From an uncultured Candidatus Entotheonella sp. (GTDB lineage: Bacteria; Tectomicrobia; Entotheonellia; Entotheonellales; Entotheonellaceae): DNA of 64,000 bases. A program made the position numbers and the translations under genes. The first letter of the stretch is position 1; every line of letters begins with the position of its first letter. Positions 8,756-17,606 of the stretch are shown here, one piece after another. Under the pieces are notes generated by a model that worked only from the letters and a program-made list of their open reading frames with translations, had not been told where the DNA came from and did not search any database. The stretch is from contig OX639990.1 in NCBI GenBank assembly GCA_951828535.1, forward strand, positions 2,343,300-2,407,299, read 5' to 3'.

Positions 8756-9790
8756 GTGGAAAAACGTATGACATACGCGACGGTGAAGCGGCAGATACTG
8801 TGTCTATGTCTACTGGGCTTGATCCTGCTACCCGGCTGGGGCGCTCATGCCGTAGCTGAGGATAGCCCAGCGTTGAAACTCATCTACAGCGACTGGCCCG
8901 GCTGGGTAACCTGGGAGATTGCCAAACAGAAAGATTTTTTCGCCCAGGAAGGCGTCGCGGTGGACTTGTTGTGGATGGACTACGTAGCCGGCATGGATGC
9001 CTTCGCCGCCGGCCAGGCTGATGCCGTCTGCATGACGAACGGCGACGCCCTGGTCATCGGGGCGGCTTCGGGCAAGCCGTCAACCGCCATTATTCTGAAT
9101 GACTATTCCAACGGCAACGATATGGTCGTTGGCCAACCCGGCATTGATTCGATCACGGACCTGAAAGGCAAAAAGGTCGGCGTTGAGGTCGGCTTTGTCG
9201 GGCACCTGCTGTTGCTGACGGCCCTCGAAGCCCACGGCATGACCGAAAACGATGTCACGCTGGTGAATATCCCAACGAATGAACTGCCCCAGGCGCTGGC
9301 AGCCGGCAGCGTCGACGCCATCACCGCCTGGCAGCCGAACTCGGGCCAGGCGCTCAAGATCGTTCCCGGCTCGAAGCGGCTGTACTCCAGCGCGGACAGT
9401 CCCGGCATCATCTACGATATGCTGTACGTGTCGCACGAAAGCCTGTCAGAAAGAGGCGGCGACTGGGCCAAAGTGGTGCGGGTATGGTATCGCATCGTGG
9501 CGTTCATGGAGGACCCGGCCAACCGCGAGGAGATGCTCGAAATACTCAGTGCCCGCGTCGGGCTGCCGCCCGACGAATATGCCCCGTTTCTGGCCGGCAC
9601 GCGCATCCTGTCGCTCGACGAGGCCCTGTCCATCTGGCAGGCGGACGAATCGGCGGGGCTGAAATCCCTCAAGGGCTCGAACGCCTACGTCGACACCTTC
9701 AACGTCAAGTACGGCGTCTATCCGCAGGCAGAGACCGGGGAGAGTTACTTCGACCCGAGTCTCACCCTTACCCTCCAGCAGCAGGAGTAG
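8756..9790 (+). CDS. ABC transporter substrate-binding protein (NMT1/TauA-like)
   Basis: A 344-aa protein starting at GTG with AAGGAG eight bases upstream. A signal peptide ([18 protein letters not shown], residues about 16-33) directs it to the periplasm. The mature part follows the NMT1/THI5/SsuA pattern: [19 protein letters not shown], then [12 protein letters not shown] and an [13 protein letters not shown] hinge segment. This superfamily binds nitrate, sulfonates, thiamine precursors and guanidine-type compounds. It begins an operon with a permease, an ATPase and a ureohydrolase, so a small nitrogen compound such as guanidine is the likely ligand; that is inference from context. Confidence 0.85.
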   Translation: MEKRMTYATVKRQILCLCLLGLILLPGWGAHAVAEDSPALKLIYSDWPGWVTWEIAKQKDFFAQEGVAVDLLWMDYVAGMDAFAAGQADAVCMTNGDALVIGAASGKPSTAIILNDYSNGNDMVVGQPGIDSITDLKGKKVGVEVGFVGHLLLLTALEAHGMTENDVTLVNIPTNELPQALAAGSVDAITAWQPNSGQALKIVPGSKRLYSSADSPGIIYDMLYVSHESLSERGGDWAKVVRVWYRIVAFMEDPANREEMLEILSARVGLPPDEYAPFLAGTRILSLDEALSIWQADESAGLKSLKGSNAYVDTFNVKYGVYPQAETGESYFDPSLTLTLQQQE

Positions 9791-9791
9791 G

Positions 9792-10874
9792 ATGAAACGC
9801 GCGCTCACACCCTGGTTTGCGGTCCGACGTGAGTTCGGGCCGCGCCGTGCCTTGGCGCTGAGCTTCCTGGCGTTTGTGCTGCCCTTCAGCGTGTGGTGCG
9901 CGGTCAGTTATCTGCCGTTTGTCTGGCACCCCAAGGTCCTGATCCTGGCCAAGCACGATACCGCCCTGCTCGAGGGCAAACGGTACGACCCGGCGATGGT
10001 GGAGCGGATGAATGCGCGGGCGTTGAGCGCCGGCAAGACGCCGGCGGTTGGCCAGCCGGCCAATCCCGTGTTCCTGCCGGCCCCCCATGAGGTCCTGAGC
10101 GCCCTTTACACGGTCTTCACCACGCCGCCCCGCAACCGCATCACCGACAAGTGGTTCCACCAACGGGTCTACGAAAGCCTGCGGGTTATCTTCTGGGGCT
10201 TTGTGTGGGCGAGCCTCCTGGGCGTGCCGCTGGGCGTCCTGTGCGGCACGTTCGCCCTGTTCTCGAAGCTCAACGAGCCGGTTATCGACTTCATTCGCTA
10301 CATGCCGGCACCGGCCTTCGGCACGCTGATGGTCGCCATTCTCGGCACCCAGGAAGCCCCGAAAGTCGCCATCATCTTCATCGGCACCTTTTTCCAGATG
10401 GTGCTGGTGCTGGCCAACACCACGCGGCAGATCGACACCGCGCTCCTGGAAGCGGCCCAGACCCTCGGCGCCAGGCGCTGGCGGCTGGTGACGCACGTGG
10501 TGATTCCCGGTGTGCTGCCCAGGCTGTACATCGACATGCGCATCCTGCTCGGCTGGGCCTGGACGTACCTCATCGTGGCGGAACTCATTGGCGAGAAGAG
10601 CGGCATCACAGCGTACATTCAGCAGCAGGGGCGCTATTTCAATTTCGAGCGGGTCTATGCCGGCATTGTGAGCATCGGCCTGCTTGGGCTCGGCACCGAT
10701 CAGATCCTGCGGCTGTTCGGACGCCAGATGTTTCCGGCGCAGCGGCAAGGGGCCCCAGGCTTTCTGACGACCCTCTCTCGAACGCTCGGCGCCGCGGTCC
10801 GTAGACGGATGCCGGCCGCCGTTCCCGCATCTCCCACCCGGGAGGCGAGGTCTGCTGATGGCGCTGCCTCTTGA
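9792..10874 (+). CDS. ABC transporter permease (SsuC/TauC-like)
   Basis: Starts one base after the upstream stop. One N-terminal membrane segment ([20 protein letters not shown]) is followed by about 90 soluble residues, then the BPD_transp_1 membrane domain. Its EAA loop for ATPase contact reads [19 protein letters not shown]. The extracytoplasmic stretch between the first segment and the core is longer than in TauC/SsuC. At 360 aa it is larger than the usual ~260 aa of this class. The ATPase gene starts inside its last codons. Confidence 0.85.
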   Translation: MKRALTPWFAVRREFGPRRALALSFLAFVLPFSVWCAVSYLPFVWHPKVLILAKHDTALLEGKRYDPAMVERMNARALSAGKTPAVGQPANPVFLPAPHEVLSALYTVFTTPPRNRITDKWFHQRVYESLRVIFWGFVWASLLGVPLGVLCGTFALFSKLNEPVIDFIRYMPAPAFGTLMVAILGTQEAPKVAIIFIGTFFQMVLVLANTTRQIDTALLEAAQTLGARRWRLVTHVVIPGVLPRLYIDMRILLGWAWTYLIVAELIGEKSGITAYIQQQGRYFNFERVYAGIVSIGLLGLGTDQILRLFGRQMFPAQRQGAPGFLTTLSRTLGAAVRRRMPAAVPASPTREARSADGAAS

Positions 10875-11760
10875 ACTTCCCAGCTATACGGACATGGAGC
10901 CGGCGGTGCGCGAGCGCTTTGCCCGCATCCGGCAGCGCCCGGTAATTCTGCACGTCCAGGGACTCGACAAGACCTTTATCGGCAGCCAGGGCGAGGACGT
11001 GGTGGCGCTCCGGGACATCACCTTCCAGATCCACCGCCGCGAATTCATCTGTGTCATCGGTCCCTCCGGCTGCGGCAAGTCGACCCTCAACCGGATCATT
11101 GCCGGCCTGGAATCCCCAACGGCCGGCACGGTCCTGCTGGATGGCGAAGCAGTGCGGGAGCCGGGCCCGGAGCGCGGCATGGTGTTTCAGAGCTATACCC
11201 TGTTCCCGTGGCTCACGGTGAAAAAGAACGTCATGTTCGGACTGCGCATGACCGGCTGCAGCTCGCAGCACGCCGAGACAACCGCCAGACAGTGGATCGA
11301 CATGGTGGGGCTGGCTGACTTTATCGACCACTATCCACACCAACTCTCGGGCGGTATGCAACAGCGCGTGGCCATTGCCCGCGCCCTCGCCAACGAGCCG
11401 CGCGTTCTGCTCATGGACGAACCCTTCGGGGCCCTCGATGCGCAGACCAGGGCGCAGATGCAGGGTTATCTGTTGCAGATCTGGCGTAACGTCAATATCA
11501 CCGTTCTGTTTATCACCCACGATCTTGACGAAGCCACCTACCTGGCCGACCGGATTGTCGTGCTGGGGCGTAATCCCGGTTCGATCAAGGAGATCATCGA
11601 GGTGCCCGTGCCGCGGCCGCGTCGCCCCGAGCACCTGCTGACGCCGGCGTTCTTTGCCACCAAGCAGCGCTTGGAGAAACTTATTCATCCGCCGGAAGAA
11701 GCCCAGGACATGCCCTTGCCGATTTTTCGCATGACGTACGTTGGCGATGAGGCGCTGTGA
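10858..11760 (+). CDS. ABC transporter ATP-binding protein (TauB/SsuB-like)
   Basis: A 300-aa ATPase overlapping the permease gene by 17 bp. Walker [11 protein letters not shown]-loop [10 protein letters not shown], signature LSGGMQQR, Walker [13 protein letters not shown] and switch HD ([10 protein letters not shown]) are all intact. The [10 protein letters not shown] stretch is typical of the nitrate/sulfonate/taurine importer branch. It powers the importer formed with the permease and binding protein just upstream. Confidence 0.9.
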   Translation: MALPLELPSYTDMEPAVRERFARIRQRPVILHVQGLDKTFIGSQGEDVVALRDITFQIHRREFICVIGPSGCGKSTLNRIIAGLESPTAGTVLLDGEAVREPGPERGMVFQSYTLFPWLTVKKNVMFGLRMTGCSSQHAETTARQWIDMVGLADFIDHYPHQLSGGMQQRVAIARALANEPRVLLMDEPFGALDAQTRAQMQGYLLQIWRNVNITVLFITHDLDEATYLADRIVVLGRNPGSIKEIIEVPVPRPRRPEHLLTPAFFATKQRLEKLIHPPEEAQDMPLPIFRMTYVGDEAL

Positions 11761-11796
11761 TACAAGATAGACACGTTGGGAGCGAGGAGAACAGGA

Positions 11797-12924
11797 ATGC
11801 CTGAGGATGCCACACCGCAGTCGCAGCACGGTCCGGAGGCGCGTTACGCCGTCGAGGCGGAAGCTGCGCTGCCGCAAACGAAATACGAGCAGGAAATCGC
11901 CTGGCGGCTCGAGGTGGGATTGCCGGCGGCCGATTCGGTCGTGGACCGGTCAATACCCACGTTCAGCCGCGGCGAACTGCCGCATTTCGCCGGCATCAAC
12001 ACCTTCCTCAAACAACATTTCCTTGAGGACGTGCGGCAATGCGGCAACTACGACGTAGCGATTGTCGGGGCGCCCTTCGACGGCGGCACCACGTACCGGG
12101 CCGGCGCTCGCTTCGGACCGCAGGGCATCCGCAAAATATCCGCCCTGTACGGCTCTTACAGCTTCGAGCTCGGCGTCGACCTGCGTGAATCGATCACCAT
12201 GTGCGACCTGGGCGATATTTTCACCATCCCCGGCAATATCGAAAAGACCTTCGACCAAGTGAGCAGGGCCGTGGGACACGTCTTTGCTTCGGGCGCTTTT
12301 CCGGTGGTACTCGGCGGCGACCACTCGCTGGGTTATCCCACCACACGAGCCATCGCCGAGCATCTGGGCGGCGGCAACCTGGGCATTATTCACTTCGACC
12401 GCCACGTCGACACGCAGGACACGGACCTTGACGAGCGCATGCACACCACACCGTGGTTTCATGCCACGAACCTGCCCAACGTGCCGGCCAAAAACCTGGT
12501 GCAGATCGGTATTGGCGGCTGGCAGGCGCCGCGCGCCGGGGTCAAGGTATCACGGGAACGCGGTACGACAATCATGACCGTCACGGACTGCGTCGAGATG
12601 GGCATCGAGAAGGCCGCGGAGCGCGCCCTTGAGGTAGCATGGGACGGGGCCGATGCGGTGTGGCTGTCGTTCGATATCGACTGTCTCGACGCGGCGTTTG
12701 TTCCCGGCACGGGATGGCCGGAACCGGGTGGTTTTCTGCCGCGAGAGGTGTTGAAATTCATCCACCTGATAGCCGCCGAGGGCTTCGCCGGCATGGAAGT
12801 CGTCGAGTGCGCGCCGCCGTATGACAACGCTGAAATCACCTCCCTGATGGCCTGCCGCGTGATTTGTGACACGCTCGGTTGCCTGGTCCGCGCCGGCCAC
12901 CTACCCAAGGCAGGCGCGGCGTAA
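11797..12924 (+). CDS. Ureohydrolase, guanidine hydrolase-like (agmatinase family)
   Basis: A 375-aa enzyme from ATG 11797 with GAGGAGA upstream. Metal-binding motifs of the arginase/agmatinase fold are present: GGDHSLGYPT, a DAHxD variant reading HFDRHVDTQ, and SFDIDCLDAAF with PGTG. The ~70-residue N-terminal extension, the DRHVD variant and the length resemble the Ni-dependent guanidine hydrolases of cyanobacteria (Sll1077 type) more than agmatinase. Co-location with a NMT1-type ABC importer fits uptake and hydrolysis of guanidine to urea and ammonia. The substrate is inferred; agmatinase or guanidinobutyrase remain possible. The next gene follows directly. Confidence 0.75.
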   Translation: MPEDATPQSQHGPEARYAVEAEAALPQTKYEQEIAWRLEVGLPAADSVVDRSIPTFSRGELPHFAGINTFLKQHFLEDVRQCGNYDVAIVGAPFDGGTTYRAGARFGPQGIRKISALYGSYSFELGVDLRESITMCDLGDIFTIPGNIEKTFDQVSRAVGHVFASGAFPVVLGGDHSLGYPTTRAIAEHLGGGNLGIIHFDRHVDTQDTDLDERMHTTPWFHATNLPNVPAKNLVQIGIGGWQAPRAGVKVSRERGTTIMTVTDCVEMGIEKAAERALEVAWDGADAVWLSFDIDCLDAAFVPGTGWPEPGGFLPREVLKFIHLIAAEGFAGMEVVECAPPYDNAEITSLMACRVICDTLGCLVRAGHLPKAGAA

Positions 12925-12944
12925 GGACGCATGGCGGCCCGACA

Positions 12945-14867
12945 ATGCCTCCCTCATTCATACTCGTCACCGAGTTGACGGCGTATCACCCCGACTGGCC
13001 GACCGCCCTGGCGCAAGCCGAGGCGCTGACGGAGCCGTTGGCGCCGCAACTCGGCTTTGCGCCGCGTATCCGTCTGGCCAGCCTGCCACCCACGTCTCAC
13101 CTCCTGCGCACGCCTGACAATCCGGCAGCCGCGCTGCGTTTCGACCTGACAACGGTCCTGGCCCACGAGGCGGCAGCCGGCAGGGGCGATATCTTCCTGA
13201 TTCCCACCATGCTTGATTTTGGCCTCGTGCAAAAAGCACAACTGGCCGAAATTACCGCGAGCGTACGGCAGCAGTTTCCCCAGACGACGATCGCCTACGA
13301 CGACGTGGACCCCTGTCACCCCTTGCTGGTCGAGGCCTGGGCGCAGCGCGTGTACCAACAGCTCGCGGGCTCGCCCCTGAAGCCCGAGCAGGTGGGCCTG
13401 CTGCTCGCCGCCAGCGGTGACGGCGCCGGCGCCGGACGGTCACAAAGCTACCGGTTGATGCGCCTGCTGTGGGAACAAGTCGGTTGCGCGCGGGGCGAGG
13501 TGGGATTTTACCGCCATGCCCGGCCCTCGCTGCGAGAACAGCTTGAGCGCTGTGCGCGGGAGCAACTGACATGGGTCATCGTGCCACAGGCGGCATGGCG
13601 CGATGCACACGACGACGAGATACGAACGAGTTGCGACGAGTTCAGCCACACGGCCCCGGCCGCACGCACCTGGAGGATAACGGAGCCTATCGGCAGGGGT
13701 GTCCCGCCGTTAGAGCGAGGCGGGACTACCCCCGGTCTGTCGACGTGGCTCGCAGAGCGTATGCTGCGACTCTGGCAGGAGAGACGCGACAAATTTGCCG
13801 CCAAGGAACCCTCCGCCAAACGGGACCGCAGCCCGCAGATCAGCCGTCTGCGCGGCCCCCAGGCAAGCTGCCCGCTCACCGACCTGACCGAGCCGTTGGA
13901 CGACAACCTGTGCTACGGAAGCGGATATATTGCCGAGGTCTACGACCAGGAAGGACTCGCCCGTCTCTTCGGACGCTTATGGAAGCAGTCAGGCGCGCCC
14001 GGCGGGGCATCATCTCCGCCCACGCACGTCTTCATCAAGGTCACGTGGCACGGCTACGCCCCGGGAACGTACACGGACCCGGTGGCCCTGGATATGCTGC
14101 TCGGCGCCCTGCCTGGACAGGCGGTGCTCCTTGAGGGCCATACGTCGAGCCGCAACCTCGGCGGCGCCACCTGGGATTGGGCCACGCACAGCCGGCAGCA
14201 TCGCGCCTGGATTGCCGAGCAAGAGGCGGACTACCTGCGGCGCACCGGCCTGGCAGAGGTGATTCGGAAGCACAAGGCACAGTACCTGAATGTCACCGAA
14301 GCCTTCTGGGACGGACGATGTGCGCCGCGAGAGAGCATCGAGGCGATCTTGCGCGAGGCCGGTGTGCAACTGCATCATCCCTCCCTGGCTGCCTATGTGC
14401 CCGAGGTGCTGTTGGCCCACCGCAGCGCGCCGTTCCTCAGCTTCGCCCGGTTCAAGGGACCGACGCGCCTCAGTGTCGCCAATCTGTTCGGCCTCATCCC
14501 GGACGTGCTGCGGACGGCGTGGCACGGCCCGAACATGACGCATTTCGCCCGCGTCTGTTGTGATCTGGCAAAACTGTACGGTTGTCTGTTCCGGATGTAC
14601 GGCATGGTGGAAGGACTGAACGCCGCGGTGCGCTGGAACCGGCGCGGGCTGTACCGCAGCCGGTGGGGCAACTACGACCTCATACCGCATCCCGGCCTGG
14701 TCACGTTCAGCCGGGACCTGGCGGTCGCCGACGTGCTGGCCAGTCGTCTGCAAGGCCGACAGGTACACGACAGCACGTTTTTCCAGGTCCTGCGCCAGGA
14801 ACTTGGTTTTCCCGAACAAATTGCCCGCCTGCCGATTCCCGAAGATCTGGTGCTGCGTCTGACCTGA
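12945..14867 (+). CDS. Two-domain protein: CbiX-like N-terminus, DUF362-like C-terminus
   Basis: A 640-aa protein; I chose ATG 12945 (MPPSFILVTEL) because upstream in-frame starts lie inside the ureohydrolase gene. The N-terminal ~260 residues recall chelatases of the CbiX/sirohydrochlorin type, with the strand GDIFLIPTMLDFG. The region around 370-480 resembles DUF362: a strand IKVTWHGY, then TYTDPVALDMLLGAL and VLLEGHTSSRN. The best guess from position is an accessory to the ureohydrolase/ABC operon, perhaps in metal supply, since guanidine hydrolases need nickel. That role is speculative; neither domain call has been checked by search. Confidence 0.5.
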   Translation: MPPSFILVTELTAYHPDWPTALAQAEALTEPLAPQLGFAPRIRLASLPPTSHLLRTPDNPAAALRFDLTTVLAHEAAAGRGDIFLIPTMLDFGLVQKAQLAEITASVRQQFPQTTIAYDDVDPCHPLLVEAWAQRVYQQLAGSPLKPEQVGLLLAASGDGAGAGRSQSYRLMRLLWEQVGCARGEVGFYRHARPSLREQLERCAREQLTWVIVPQAAWRDAHDDEIRTSCDEFSHTAPAARTWRITEPIGRGVPPLERGGTTPGLSTWLAERMLRLWQERRDKFAAKEPSAKRDRSPQISRLRGPQASCPLTDLTEPLDDNLCYGSGYIAEVYDQEGLARLFGRLWKQSGAPGGASSPPTHVFIKVTWHGYAPGTYTDPVALDMLLGALPGQAVLLEGHTSSRNLGGATWDWATHSRQHRAWIAEQEADYLRRTGLAEVIRKHKAQYLNVTEAFWDGRCAPRESIEAILREAGVQLHHPSLAAYVPEVLLAHRSAPFLSFARFKGPTRLSVANLFGLIPDVLRTAWHGPNMTHFARVCCDLAKLYGCLFRMYGMVEGLNAAVRWNRRGLYRSRWGNYDLIPHPGLVTFSRDLAVADVLASRLQGRQVHDSTFFQVLRQELGFPEQIARLPIPEDLVLRLT

Positions 14868-14885
14868 ATCTCGTTGTTCCAGAGT

Positions 14886-14995
14886 CTTTCGCTCCTCACC
14901 GGCCGGTGAAGGCTGGTGCTGCGTCGTTGATGACGTCGATGGCGCGCCGTACCGACTCGTTTCAATCCTCACCGGCCCGTGAAGGCCGGTGCTGC
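14886..14995 (-). CRISPR. Two CRISPR-type repeats with one 36-nt spacer
   Basis: A 37-nt repeat at 14959-14995 and a degenerate copy (five differences) at 14886-14922 enclose a 36-nt spacer. Each has an 8-bp palindrome CACCGGCC/GGCCGGTG; read on the minus strand it ends in GGATTGAAAC, as in many type I-B/I-C/III repeats. It is unrelated to the type I-E repeat at 40.5 kb. The degenerate copy would be the terminal, leader-distal repeat. No cas genes of a matching type lie nearby. Confidence 0.7.
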
Positions 14996-15311
14996 TCGCG
15001 AGGCACTCGAGGCCCTGCCAGGCGTCGGCCGCAAGACCGCCAACGTCATCCTGAACACCGCCTTCGGCGAACCGACGATCGCCGTCGACACGCACATCTT
15101 CCGCGTCTCGAACCGGACGGGACTTGCGCCCGGCAAAACCGTTCGCGAGGTCGAGGACAGGCTGCTAAAGGTTACACCGGACGAATTCAAGAAGGATGCG
15201 CATCACTGGCTCATCCTGCACGGCCGTTATGTCTGCAAGGCGCACACACCCGCGTGTCCGGACTGCCTCATCGCCGATCTTTGCGACTACCGCGACAAGA
15301 CGACCGTCTGA
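14996..15311 (+). pseudogene. nth: Endonuclease III (nth) fragment, 5' end missing
   Basis: About 105 codons from REALEALPGVGRKTAN to the natural stop. This covers the helix-hairpin-helix with the catalytic Lys (GVGRKTAN), the catalytic Asp region VDTHIFRVSNR, and the four-Cys iron-sulfur loop spaced CX6CX2CX5C. Roughly the first half of the glycosylase is absent because the reading frame runs into the CRISPR-type repeat at 14995. It has no start codon or promoter of its own and should be inactive. Confidence 0.85.
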
Positions 15312-15403
15312 GCGGCCGGCCAGTGGCACCCTCGGCGACGGCACGACGCGTAGCGTCTTGAAGGAACGCGGATGCGTCTCTGAAGCCGTGACAGAGAACG
15401 GTA

Positions 15404-15697
15404 TCAAGCCGCTTCGCGGGGACGGATCGCGCGCAGCGCTTCGCCCTTGTCTCGCGCCGCAATCTCCAGCTCGTAGCGGTTCTGAAGGTTCATCCAGCTT
15501 CGGGCGTCGGTGTTGAAATACCGAGCCAGGCGCAGAGCAGTCTCGGCCGTGATCCCCCGGCGGTGACGCACGATTTCGTTGATCCGCGCCGGCGTCACGC
15601 CGAGCGCCTTCGCCAACGCCGTGGCGGAAAGTCCGAAGGGCTCCATGAAGTCGTGCTTGAGCACCTCGCCGGGATGAACCGGATCCAGACGCGTCAT
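15404..15697 (-). CDS. higA: HigA-family antitoxin
   Basis: A 97-aa protein with the HigA/VapI signature: PVHPGEVLKHDFMEPFGLS, an HTH (TALAKALGVTPARINEIV) and TAETALRLARYF. It neutralises HigB and represses the operon. It lies 22 bp after higB on the same strand, the toxin-first order typical of higBA. It sits within the foreign segment between the two repeats; a working TA pair could help keep such DNA in place. Confidence 0.9.
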   Translation of the reverse strand: MTRLDPVHPGEVLKHDFMEPFGLSATALAKALGVTPARINEIVRHRRGITAETALRLARYFNTDARSWMNLQNRYELEIAARDKGEALRAIRPREAA

Positions 15698-15719
15698 GGT
15701 TTTGTCTCCTTAGTCGGGT

Positions 15720-15998
15720 TCAATGGTAATCGACAATTTCCACGTCGTGGGCGTCTCCGGCCGAATAACGGAAGCAGAGTCGCCATTGATCGTTGATCCG
15801 GATGCTGTAGGTTCCCTCGCGGTCGCCACGCAGTGCCTCCAGCCGGTTGCCGGGCGGAATCCGCAGGAAATCGAGCGTCGTGGCGGCGTCCAACTGCGCC
15901 AGCTTGCGCTGGGCGACCCGCTCGAAGCTGATGAAACGCGGCACCCGATAGCCAGCCGCAAGCCGTTCGGTATCCTTGCAGCGGTAGCTCCTGATCAT
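15720..15998 (-). CDS. higB: HigB-family toxin (RelE/ParE fold mRNA interferase)
   Basis: A 92-aa protein starting MIRSYRCKDTERLAAG, with the family's RKLAQLDAATTLDFLRIPPGNRLEALRGDR-type core (read as RKLAQLDAA, PPGNRLEAL, GDR) and the C-terminal INDQWRLCFRY. HigB toxins cut mRNA in the ribosome. It is the first gene of the higBA operon, with a 16-bp perfect palindrome 14 bp upstream of its start codon as probable operator. Confidence 0.88.
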   Translation of the reverse strand: MIRSYRCKDTERLAAGYRVPRFISFERVAQRKLAQLDAATTLDFLRIPPGNRLEALRGDREGTYSIRINDQWRLCFRYSAGDAHDVEIVDYH

Positions 15999-16011
15999 CT
16001 TCGGTATTTAT

Positions 16012-16027
16012 CGCATATCGATATGCG
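16012..16027. promoter_or_regulatory. Palindromic operator of higBA
   Basis: CGCATATCGATATGCG is a perfect 16-bp palindrome starting 14 bp upstream of the higB start codon, where HigA autorepression would act. Confidence 0.6.
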
Positions 16028-16348
16028 TGTCAAGCGATCCGACGGCCACTCGAAGTTGGTCGCATCATTCGTCATCTCGTCTCACGTACAATCCCCCGCT
16101 CCATGGACCAGGTTCGATTGGAGCGAGTGGCGCAGCAAGCCTACGACGAGACCCACGCATTGCGCGACCAGCGTAGCGCGCGCTTGATCTGTGTAGTCGA
16201 GTGGACGGCGGGCGGTAGAGTCTCTAACAGGAAATGGAGCACGACACGATGCCCGGGCGTTGTGCAGGCCGGAAAAGCGTGAATCCAGGCGCCAGCGGCA
16301 GCAGCAGCGCCGGGATCCGGGATCGGTCTTGCCCGACCGCGCCGAAGG
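16028..16348. other. Gap between higB and the HAD gene; one doubtful small ORF
   Basis: About 320 bp with no recognisable gene. A 59-codon ORF on the + strand (16103-16282, starting MDQVRLERVAQQAYDETHA) has no ribosome binding site and no family I know; I do not call it. Confidence 0.4.
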
Positions 16349-17185
16349 TCACCTGGCTGACTTCGATCCGTGCGTTCTCGCGATGCGCCCGAGAATGCCC
16401 TTCACGATGATGTCGAGTTGCGACTTCTCTTTGTAGTCTGCAGGCGCCACGAACTCGACGTGCCCATCCGAGATGAGGCTGTGGATATTGTTGAGGTCAT
16501 TATCGCTTCTTTTCGAATCGTAGACGGCGACAGAGTGCCCGCCCTTGTGAGTGAGCATCTTCATCGTGGGGATGTCGGTATCTCCGTCGCCCAGAAAGAT
16601 CATGCGATCGAATGGAATCGGACGCTCCTTCTCCGGCATGAAGCGGTTGATCGAGTCATTGTTCCAGTGATTGTCGATGCCCTTGTTGATCCGGAACAGG
16701 TATTGGGTCTTGGTCGTGTAGTTGATGCCGACACCGGGCCAGGCCGCGGCGCCATTTTCGTAGATGAACTTTGACGCGAATACCTGTCGGAAGGCATAAC
16801 GGATCGCGCATCCCTGGATCATCTCGTGAATGCCGGACGAAACGATGTAATGCTCAAGGGCGAGGCCGCAATCCTCGGCATGCTTGTTGATGCGATGAAA
16901 CCAGGACCCGTTCTTCAGGCCGGGAAAGAGGCGCGCCTTCTTGCCGTGGCGCCGGAGGTCCTCTTTGGTGACCTTCACGCATTTCTTCCGCGCCTTGTCG
17001 AGCATCAGGTGCATGTAGACGAGGATTTCATCAGCATCGTGTTCCTCAGTGCGCTTCTTGACCTCGGTCCAGAACTTTTGCTTGGTCATGCCGATAGCCG
17101 GAATGAACCTCGTCTCCTGTAGATTGCCACGGGCGAGCGTTCCGTCGAAATCGTAGATCAGGGCCGTGCGTTTCGGCTCATCCAT
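16349..17185 (-). CDS. HAD-superfamily hydrolase
   Basis: A 278-aa phosphatase-like protein. HAD motif I is IYDFDGTLARGN near the N-terminus; motif II is in YIVSSGIHEMIQG; motif IV is FLGDGDTDIPTM. The long cap insertion between motifs I and II resembles phosphoserine phosphatase-like HAD enzymes. Substrate unknown. It lies in the foreign segment, just downstream (in transcription order) of the lpd fragment. Confidence 0.85.
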   Translation of the reverse strand: MDEPKRTALIYDFDGTLARGNLQETRFIPAIGMTKQKFWTEVKKRTEEHDADEILVYMHLMLDKARKKCVKVTKEDLRRHGKKARLFPGLKNGSWFHRINKHAEDCGLALEHYIVSSGIHEMIQGCAIRYAFRQVFASKFIYENGAAAWPGVGINYTTKTQYLFRINKGIDNHWNNDSINRFMPEKERPIPFDRMIFLGDGDTDIPTMKMLTHKGGHSVAVYDSKRSDNDLNNIHSLISDGHVEFVAPADYKEKSQLDIIVKGILGRIARTHGSKSAR

Positions 17186-17218
17186 CTACCAATGCCCTCC
17201 TTTGGCACTTCCGGTCGC

Positions 17219-17458
17219 TCAACCGGTGCGCATGCGCGGTTTTGGGATATAGAGATCGGTGATCGTGCCTGCCGCTGCTTCGGCGGCGAACGCCACCGTT
17301 TCGGATAACGTGGGGTGGGCGTGCACGCTCAGCGAGATGTCCTCGGCGTCGCAACCCATCTCGATCGCAAGCACCGCTTCGGCGATGAGGTCGCCGGCGT
17401 TCGGCCCGACCATGCCGGCGCCGAGCAAGCGGCCGGGCGCTTCGTCGAACAGCAGCTT
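17219..17458 (-). pseudogene. lpdA: Dihydrolipoamide dehydrogenase (lpd) C-terminal fragment
   Basis: Eighty codons to a natural TGA: the dimerisation domain of the E3 flavoprotein, with GAGMVGPNAGDLIAEAVLA, EMGCDAEDI and the active-site HAHPTLSETV. The FAD- and NAD-binding domains are gone because the frame begins at the edge of the third CRISPR-type repeat (17459). It cannot be functional. Confidence 0.88.
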
Positions 17459-17495
17459 GTTTCAATCCTCACCGGCCCGTCAAGGCCGGTGCTGC
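17459..17495 (-). CRISPR. Third CRISPR-type repeat (leader-proximal copy)
   Basis: Identical to the 14959 copy except one base in the hairpin loop (CGTCAA for CGTGAA). No further repeat follows within 110 bp; 17496-17606 would be the leader side if the array runs on the minus strand. Confidence 0.7.
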
Positions 17496-17606
17496 TTGAC
17501 AATGTTCCACCCAGACACAAAGGCGAGTGCCGTACGTTAGCGGCTGGATCCTTGTGAATACTAAGGATATTTCAGCGCGTCCTCCGTTTGCCGCAACTCG
17601 GCAGGC

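Larger units (their letters stand above)
14996..17458. mobile_element. 2,463-bp foreign segment enclosed by CRISPR-type repeats
   Basis: The interval between repeats 2 and 3 holds, inward from each edge, the 3' part of an endonuclease III gene and the 3' part of a dihydrolipoamide dehydrogenase gene. Both are cut exactly where the repeat begins. Between them are an intact higBA pair and a HAD hydrolase gene. The gene content looks proteobacterial and has no relation to its neighbours. It therefore looks like one contiguous chromosomal piece of another bacterium sitting where a spacer should be. Assembly chimerism is a real alternative. Confidence 0.6.

Noticed and set aside
15404-15998. RelBE or ParDE as the TA type
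   Set aside because: Toxin-first order and the HPGE(V/L)L antitoxin motif identify HigBA.
16103-16282. 59-codon ORF between higB and the HAD gene
   Set aside because: No ribosome binding site and no recognisable family; chance ORFs of this size are common at this GC content.
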